The position numbers were made by a program, and so were the translations under genes. A stretch of 37,893 nucleotides of DNA from Robbsia betulipollinis (lineage in GTDB: Bacteria > Pseudomonadota > Gammaproteobacteria > Burkholderiales > Burkholderiaceae), in assembly GCF_026624755.1 (NCBI RefSeq), contig NZ_JAPMXC010000005.1, positions 1 to 37,893 of the forward strand. Direction: 5' to 3'. Below the pieces are notes generated by a model that saw only the letters and a list, made by a program, of their open reading frames with translations, had not been told where the DNA came from and ran no database searches. Shown here in pieces: positions 33,094 to 37,893 of this stretch (positions are counted from its first letter, which is position 1; every line of letters begins with the position of its first letter).

Positions 33094-34158
33094 ATGGAAA
33101 AATACTGGACCCCCCTCGCCCGCACCCTGACGCCCTATGTGCCGGGCGAACAGCCGCGCATCCCGAACCTCGTCAAGCTGAACACCAACGAGAATCCGCA
33201 TCCACCGTCGCCGCGCGTGCTCGAGGCGATTCGCGCGGCATGCGACGCGCGGCTGCGGCTCTATCCGGACCCCTCCGCCACCCGGCTGAAAGAGGCGATC
33301 GCCCGGCGCTACGATGTGCGGCCCGATCAGGTATTCGTCGGCAACGGCTCCGATGAAGTCCTCGCACACGCGTTTCCGGCTTTTTTCCAGCAGGACCGGC
33401 TGATTCTGTTCCCCGACATCAGCTACAGCTTCTATCCGGTCTATTGCGGCCTGTACAACGTGCCGTTCGAGCGCATCCCGGTCGATGCGCAACTGGCCGT
33501 TCAGCTCGCGGATTACCAGCGCCCGAACGGCGGCATCCTGTTCGCCAGTCCGAACGCGCCCACCGGCATCGCGGTCCCGCTGGCGGACATCGAGGCCTTG
33601 CTGCAGGCGAACCCCGATACGGTCGTGCTGGTGGACGAGGCGTATATCGATTTCGGCGGCGCCAGCGCGGTGCCGCTGGTGGCGCGCTACCCGAACCTGC
33701 TGGTGGTCCAGACGCTGTCCAAATCGCGTTCGCTGGCGGGCATGCGGGTCGGTTTCGCGATCGGCGACGCCGGTCTCATCACCGCGCTCGAACGCGTGAA
33801 AAGCAGTTTCAACTCCTATCCGCTCGATCATCTCGCGCAGGCTGGCGCGGTGGCCGCGATCGAGGACGAGGAAGCCTTTACGCAAGGTTGCGACGCGATC
33901 ATCGCGACCCGCAGCCGGCTTGCCGCCGCACTGGATGCCTTGGGCTTCGACGTGCTGCCGTCGTCGGCCAATTTCCTGTTCGCGCGCCACCCGGCCCATG
34001 CCGGCACGGCATTGCAGGCCGGGCTGCGCGCCGCCGGCGTGCTCGTGCGGCGCTTCGATGCGCCCCGCATCGCCGATTACCTGCGCATCACCGTCGGCAC
34101 TGACGCAGAATGTGCGCGCCTCGTCGAGGTCCTGCGTCCGCTCGTGCAGGCGGCATGA
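33094..34158 (+). CDS. hisC: Histidinol-phosphate aminotransferase (stand-alone copy)
   Basis: 354 residues from ATG 33094 (MEKYWTPLARTLTPYVPGEQ); upstream in-frame codons lack support. The PLP fold-type I features are LVKLNTNENPHPPSPRV, FVGNGSDEVLAHAFPAF, FASPNAPTGIAVP, VLVDEAYIDF (cofactor Asp) and TLSKSRSLAGMRVGFAIG (Schiff-base Lys). It transfers the amino group in histidine synthesis and can act on aromatic amino acids. No other his gene is nearby, so it is either the only copy, detached from the his operon, or a paralogue. Confidence 0.92.
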   Translation: MEKYWTPLARTLTPYVPGEQPRIPNLVKLNTNENPHPPSPRVLEAIRAACDARLRLYPDPSATRLKEAIARRYDVRPDQVFVGNGSDEVLAHAFPAFFQQDRLILFPDISYSFYPVYCGLYNVPFERIPVDAQLAVQLADYQRPNGGILFASPNAPTGIAVPLADIEALLQANPDTVVLVDEAYIDFGGASAVPLVARYPNLLVVQTLSKSRSLAGMRVGFAIGDAGLITALERVKSSFNSYPLDHLAQAGAVAAIEDEEAFTQGCDAIIATRSRLAAALDALGFDVLPSSANFLFARHPAHAGTALQAGLRAAGVLVRRFDAPRIADYLRITVGTDAECARLVEVLRPLVQAA

Positions 34159-34238
34159 CGATGGCGGCGGCGGCGCGGCGGCACGGCCGCGTGTCCGACA
34201 CGGCGCCTGCCGCGCGCACCTGACCCCGGGACGCGACG

Positions 34239-35546
34239 ATGATCGACCCGGTCACGATCCTCGGCATCAGTTCGCTGTCGGCACTGCTGGCGCTGGTGAT
34301 CATGGGTTCCCTTGCGCGAGGCGGCATTCCGGGTACGCGCGAGTGGGGCTGGGCGAACGTCGCGCTGGTGTGCGGCATCCTCCTGCTGGTCAGCCATGCC
34401 GCCCTGCCGCCGTGGCTCTCGGTCATCGCGGGCAATGCGACGATCGGCGGGGCCGCCATTCTCCAGCTGATCGGCCTGCAACGTTTTTTCCGGCGCCATC
34501 CGGCCTATCGCCTGTGCGCCGTGCCGTTCGTCGCGATGGTGGGTCTCATCGCGTATTTCCAATATGGCCGTGACAGCATGGCGGCCCGGGTGGTGGTGTT
34601 TTCGCTGTATCACGCCGGGTTCAGTCTGGCACTCGGGACGCTGGTCGTCCTGCACCGGCCGCGCGACCGGCCGGCGTACGCCTACGTCTTCATGCTCGGT
34701 GTCGCGTATGCCGCGACGGTCCTGCATCTGACCCGCGCGATGGCCTATCTGAGTGGCAGCGTCGCGGCGCATGGCGCGTTCACGGCCACGCCGCTGCACG
34801 TCGTCTTTCTGGCGATCGGCACCATGGCGGCGCCCGCCCTGACGATCGGCATGGTCATGATGACGCACGACCGGATGTCCGCCGCGCTGGAGCGGCATGC
34901 GAATATCGATTACCTGACCGATCTCCTCGGGCGCCGCGCCTTTACCCAAGCCGCGGACCGGGAATGCCAGCGCGCCCGGCAGTTCGGCCGCCCCCTGTCC
35001 CTGGCGATTCTCGACATCGACTTTTTCAAGCAGATCAACGATCGCTTCGGGCATGCGGGAGGCGACGACATGCTGGTGCACTTCGCCGCCCAGATGCGCG
35101 ACACCCTGCGCGACTGCGACATCGGCGCGCGCATCGGTGGCGAGGAGTTCGCCTGGCTCCTGCCGAAAACGCGCGCGGCCGCCACGCAGCGGGTGCTGGC
35201 GCAGTTCCGCACCAGGATGGCAGAAACACACGGCATGATCGGCAACCGCCCGGTTCCCTGTACCTTCAGCGCCGGGATCGCCGAGTTCGCCGCCGGCGAC
35301 TCGCTCGATGCGTTGATGGCGCGCGCGGATGCCGCGCTATACCAGGCGAAGCATGCCGGCCGGGATCGGACCGTGATCGGCCCGCGGCCGCCGGAGCACC
35401 AGCGCGTGAGTCTGGGGGCGGACAGGGCGCCCCGGCCGGCTGCATGGGCGCCGCACACCGAATCGTCGTTCGCCGCCACGGCCGAACATCCTCATGCATC
35501 CGGGGATGCGGCGCTAGCCGAGCGCCGCGTCGAACACCGCCCGTAG
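34239..35546 (+). CDS. Membrane-bound diguanylate cyclase (GGDEF)
   Basis: 435 residues. Residues 1-205 hold about six membrane helices (for example VTILGISSLSALLALVIMGS and LHVVFLAIGTMAAPALTIGM). The GGDEF domain spans about 225-385: YLTDLLGRRAFTQAADRECQ, LSLAILDIDFFKQINDRFGH and the active-site RIGGEEFAWLL. An RxxD inhibitory site (RDCD) stands five residues before GGEEF, so c-di-GMP feedback is expected. No EAL domain. The C-terminal 50 residues are low-complexity and overlap the sixA gene. The membrane signal is unknown. Confidence 0.92.
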   Translation: MIDPVTILGISSLSALLALVIMGSLARGGIPGTREWGWANVALVCGILLLVSHAALPPWLSVIAGNATIGGAAILQLIGLQRFFRRHPAYRLCAVPFVAMVGLIAYFQYGRDSMAARVVVFSLYHAGFSLALGTLVVLHRPRDRPAYAYVFMLGVAYAATVLHLTRAMAYLSGSVAAHGAFTATPLHVVFLAIGTMAAPALTIGMVMMTHDRMSAALERHANIDYLTDLLGRRAFTQAADRECQRARQFGRPLSLAILDIDFFKQINDRFGHAGGDDMLVHFAAQMRDTLRDCDIGARIGGEEFAWLLPKTRAAATQRVLAQFRTRMAETHGMIGNRPVPCTFSAGIAEFAAGDSLDALMARADAALYQAKHAGRDRTVIGPRPPEHQRVSLGADRAPRPAAWAPHTESSFAATAEHPHASGDAALAERRVEHRP

Positions 35547-35993
35547 CGATGCGCGCCCGCCGCGATCGTTGAATCCCGACTGGAACCACCAGGCCGCGCT
35601 CTTGCGGACCGACATGTCCTGGTCCTGCCCGGTCAACAGCAGGCCGGCGACCCGGCCTAGCGTGGGCTGATGTCCCACCACGACCACCACGCGTTCGCCG
35701 CCGCGTGCCCAGTCCACCGCCTCCAGCACTGCGGCCGGTTCGGTATCGGGGGCGAGCGTGGCCAGCCGCTCGAATTCGCTGGTCAACTGCTGCGCGGTCT
35801 GAACCGTGCGGATCGCGGGACTGACCAGCACCACGCTACCGGCGGGCAGACGCGGTCTGAGCCATTCGGCGGTGCGGCGCGCCTGCTTTTCGCCCGTGAG
35901 GGTCAGTTCGCGGGCAAGGTCTCGATGACGCGGGTCTCCGGAGGCGTTCGTACTGTCTTCCGCCTGCGCATGGCGCCATAAAATCAGTTGCAT
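35514..35993 (-). CDS. sixA: Phosphohistidine phosphatase SixA
   Basis: 159 residues from ATG 35993 (MQLILWRHAQAEDSTNASGD). It has the histidine-phosphatase RHA motif near the N-terminus (WRHAQAE), LTLTGEKQARRTAEWLRPRL, SPAIRTVQTAQ and the second catalytic His in VVVVGHQPTLGRVAG. SixA removes phosphate from phosphohistidine, for example on ArcB or PTS proteins. Its last 33 bases overlap the end of the diguanylate cyclase gene on the other strand. Confidence 0.92.
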   Translation of the reverse strand: MQLILWRHAQAEDSTNASGDPRHRDLARELTLTGEKQARRTAEWLRPRLPAGSVVLVSPAIRTVQTAQQLTSEFERLATLAPDTEPAAVLEAVDWARGGERVVVVVGHQPTLGRVAGLLLTGQDQDMSVRKSAAWWFQSGFNDRGGRASLRAVFDAALG

Positions 35994-36173
35994 GAAAGGA
36001 TCTCCCGGCGGGTTGCGGTCGACCCGGCGCATGCGGCAGGCGCGTGCCCCGCAGCAACCGTCGGATCGGCCCTATATCGCAGTGTAACGCGCCACCGCCG
36101 CCTGCCGGACACGGCTGCGCCGGCGCAGCACGTCGACCGATGCGTACTAATTGACGGCAAGCACCGAAGTTGA

Positions 36174-36202
36174 TTGACTCCCGGAAGCTGGCTGCATAGA
36201 AT
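36174..36202 (+). promoter_or_regulatory. Promoter of tRNA-Pro(TGG)
   Basis: TTGACT (36174-36179) and TAGAAT (36197-36202) are 17 bases apart, 12 bases ahead of the tRNA. Confidence 0.78.
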
Positions 36203-36213
36203 CACGGCTTCTT

Positions 36214-36290
<77 letters not shown>

Positions 36291-36298
36291 AGAAATTC

Positions 36299-36330
36299 AA
36301 AGGCTTACCGCTGTTTGGCGGTAGGCCTTT
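36299..36330 (+). terminator. Terminator after tRNA-Pro(TGG)
   Basis: AAAGGC and TACCGC pair with GCGGTA and GGCCTTT (36299-36330) around a TGTTTG loop, one bulged base. The U-tract is short (three T), eight bases after the CCA. Confidence 0.7.
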
Positions 36331-36377
36331 CATCTAACTTAGGTTAGATACCTGTTGGGTCGCTCTGGCTGTATCAA

Positions 36378-36980
36378 TTAGAGCAACGGCCGGACATCCC
36401 CCGCTTCAAGCCATAACGCCATTTGCGGCATCCGGCTTTTCCGCAAACGCTCCACCAAGTCTTCCACGGTCCAAGAAGGCCGACACTTTCGCTTTCGCAG
36501 TTCCTTGAGAGCGGCAATGGCTCGTTTCTCGTTGAGATCGATCAAATCGAGAGCAAAATCATCCGGGTGGATGATATCGATCCCGAAATGCGTTCTCACA
36601 TGGTCTGCGGCAAAATCCTTCGTATTGAACGTGATGATCGCATCGGCTTTCGCGGCCAGCGCAGTCATTACGACATGGCGATCCTTTGGATCGACTGGGG
36701 TTAGATTCGCCAATTCCGGCAGTTCGCATACCACCAGTGCGTCCGGAAATGCTGAATCCATCGTTGCACGAATCTTTGCAATCTGGCCGCTGGCGTCGCT
36801 GTTACCATCAGCAACCATTCGATACGCATTTAGATTACGTGTCCACTCATCGTGAATCGTTTGCGACCAGCGAGGATTGAAAAATTCGTGGTCAGCCAGC
36901 GTCAACAGGACGTCCCTGACGATCATCGGGACCAGGACGCAGGCATCCAGCACAGCAGCGAGCCGGTCGAACGACACCAT
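36378..36980 (-). CDS. PIN-domain toxin of a type II toxin-antitoxin pair
   Basis: 200 residues from ATG 36980, which overlaps the stop of the upstream antitoxin (TAATG). PIN features are AAVLDACVLVP (first acidic residue), a conserved Glu in IHDEWTRNL, and the C-terminal acidic pair DPKDRHVVMTALAAKADAII followed by TFNTKDF. PIN domains are Mg-dependent RNases. The length (longer than VapC) and paired HTH antitoxin fit the PIN_3/COG2402-like group. The target RNA is unknown. Base composition is less GC-rich than the neighbouring core genes, in line with transfer. Confidence 0.83.
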   Translation of the reverse strand: MVSFDRLAAVLDACVLVPMIVRDVLLTLADHEFFNPRWSQTIHDEWTRNLNAYRMVADGNSDASGQIAKIRATMDSAFPDALVVCELPELANLTPVDPKDRHVVMTALAAKADAIITFNTKDFAADHVRTHFGIDIIHPDDFALDLIDLNEKRAIAALKELRKRKCRPSWTVEDLVERLRKSRMPQMALWLEAGDVRPLL

Positions 36981-37447
36981 TACAGGTCATACCCCCCGAT
37001 GTCCTCACTGGTCGCGACCAACTCATCCAGAGCGCTCTTGCGGGCGACCTGCATCGCATGTTTGAAGCGCTGGATATCGTCCATTCTGATGCGGCGGTGC
37101 CGGCCCACCTTCCGATAATCCAAATCGCCTGCCTCGAGACGGGAAATCAGATAAGGCCGAGACACGCCCAATATCTCGGCAGCTTGCTTTGTTGTCAGTT
37201 CGGTGTGTTCCGGCACCATGACGAACACTTGCTGTTTCGCCATCATCGCAAGGATGCGGGACAGCGCCCGCAACGTGGTCGGAGGTACTTCGATACGTGA
37301 GATGTCCCCGTCGTTGTCTTCATTGACCAGCGCGACGCGCGGCGCATGAGGCCGATCCAGGGCTTCTCCCATGAGACGGCTAGCCTGTGCGAGCAGGGTC
37401 GCTTCGTCGTCGGACAGCACGATGCGCTCAGGTGATGAAATCGTCAT
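36980..37447 (-). CDS. Helix-turn-helix antitoxin (excisionase/MerR-like domain)
   Basis: 155 residues from ATG 37447. The N-terminal half is probably a dimerisation or toxin-binding region. The C-terminal half carries an excisionase-type winged HTH: ELTTKQAAEILGVSRPYLIS, then RLEAGDLDYRKVGRHRRIRM and DDIQRFKHAM. This combination directly upstream of a PIN toxin is a known antitoxin type that represses its own operon. It ends in an acidic tail (ATSEDIGGYDL). Confidence 0.83.
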   Translation of the reverse strand: MTISSPERIVLSDDEATLLAQASRLMGEALDRPHAPRVALVNEDNDGDISRIEVPPTTLRALSRILAMMAKQQVFVMVPEHTELTTKQAAEILGVSRPYLISRLEAGDLDYRKVGRHRRIRMDDIQRFKHAMQVARKSALDELVATSEDIGGYDL

Positions 37448-37508
37448 GAAAATCTCCTTCGATCATCATTTTGCCGCATCTGCGTATCACGTGCAACAGA
37501 CGCATTAA

Positions 37509-37596
37509 ATGCAATATTCGCAACGAAATTCACAACGTGTCGTCATTCTCGGTGGTAATTTTCCATCTAACTTCGAACGTGAGACGCGGGTTCTAC
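37509..37596 (+). pseudogene. Short ORF start interrupted by IS66 insertion
   Basis: ATG 37509 opens a frame MQYSQRNSQRVVILGGNFPS that runs about 29 codons to the point where the IS66 terminal sequence begins (37597). The frame remains open into the IS but codes only by chance there. It may be the 5' end of a small gene cut by the insertion. There is no family match and no clear ribosome-binding site, so it may be chance. Confidence 0.25.
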
Positions 37597-37893
37597 GTAA
37601 GCGGCCAGTGATCCCATCTGGCATCACGCTCGAAGGCGTAAGAGCATACGTGTCCACGATCAGGAAGCGGACACGTGCACACTATTGCCGAAGAAGCGCC
37701 CAGGGGGCGCACGCGCCGCACATACAGTGCGTCATTCAGAGCCGAACTCATTGAGCAATGCCGGCAACCCGGCGTCTCCTGCTCAGCGGTGGCGGTTTCG
37801 CATGGCATGAATCCAAACGTGCTGCGGCGCTGGATCAAGGAAATCGACAGCGCGAAGGCACTACCCCAAGTCCTCGAACAGCGGGCCGTCGAT
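37597..37893 (+). mobile_element. IS66-family element, left end
   Basis: The segment begins GTAAGCGGCCAGTGATCCC, which matches the conserved GTAAGCG terminus of IS66 elements, and is followed after about 78 bases by the first IS66 gene. The rest lies beyond the window. The 8 bases before 37597 would be the target duplication if a matching copy follows the right end. Confidence 0.75.
37675..37893 (+). CDS. tnpA: IS66-family accessory protein TnpA (OrfA), partial
   Basis: Reading from GTG 37675 gives a basic start, then RTYSASFRAELIEQCRQPGV, AVAVSHGMNPNVLRRWIKEI and ALPQVLEQRAVD to the window edge (73 codons). This is the HTH_Tnp_1-type DNA-binding domain of IS66 OrfA/TnpA. The GTG start is a guess; TTG or ATG alternatives are not evident. 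TnpB and TnpC should follow outside the window. Confidence 0.75.
   Translation, partial: MHTIAEEAPRGRTRRTYSASFRAELIEQCRQPGVSCSAVAVSHGMNPNVLRRWIKEIDSAKALPQVLEQRAVD

Overview
The window looks like a chromosomal segment of a betaproteobacterium of the Burkholderiaceae (Burkholderia in the broad sense). The evidence is the GC-rich coding sequence, the gene order thrS-infC-rpmI-rplT-pheS-pheT-ihfA-merR-tRNA-Pro, and protein sequences (IhfA with a long N-terminal tail, RelA, RidA, UppP, ETF-QO) of the type found in that family. The genus cannot be fixed from sequence reading alone.

Layout. (1) Positions 1 to about 4660 are accessory DNA: an IS30-family element (running off the left edge) inserted in an IS3-family orfA, a decayed IS5-family transposase, then a compact Rep-DUF4224-integrase module (HUH replication initiator, small DUF4224 protein, tyrosine recombinase, all overlapping), a BrnT/BrnA toxin-antitoxin pair and an orphan ribbon-helix-helix antitoxin. 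This ends at a tRNA-Pro(GGG) gene. (2) Positions 4700-12813, minus strand: the translation cluster thrS, infC (ATC start), rpmI, rplT, pheS, pheT, ihfA and a MerR-type regulator, with possible leader structures before rpmI and pheS. (3) Positions 13120-16732, minus strand: tRNA-Val(GAC), relA, a RidA-family gene and a hot-dog thioesterase. (4) Positions 17018-24367: ETF-quinone oxidoreductase, then on the minus strand aroC, an LplT-like MFS transporter, a CBS-domain protein and a YihY/BrkB membrane protein, and on the plus strand a WrbA-type quinone reductase. (5) Positions 24413-29428: tRNA-Arg(TCT), uppP, a terminator-bounded stretch that may encode a small RNA, an unassigned membrane protein, an aldose-1-epimerase-like protein, an NlpD-like lipoprotein, a small lipoprotein and rpsU with a strong promoter and a long leader. 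(6) Positions 29709-36290: PfkB sugar kinase and AGE-family sugar isomerase (convergent, possibly mannose to fructose to fructose phosphate), bestrophin-like channel, a stand-alone hisC, a diguanylate cyclase, SixA phosphatase and tRNA-Pro(TGG). (7) Positions 36300-37893: a second accessory patch, with a PIN toxin and its MerR-like HTH antitoxin, then the left end of an IS66-family element that interrupts a short ORF.

A housekeeping block is thus bracketed by two tRNA-Pro genes, and the DNA outside each holds toxin-antitoxin genes and insertion sequences. The strongest candidate for an under-described system is the Rep-DUF4224-Int module. It may be a small integrative element that replicates by rolling circle, and there is a possible antisense-oriented terminator just upstream of rep. 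Several RNA-level features (rpsU leader, rpmI and pheS leaders, the 25.6-25.8 kb ncRNA candidate) also deserve a look.
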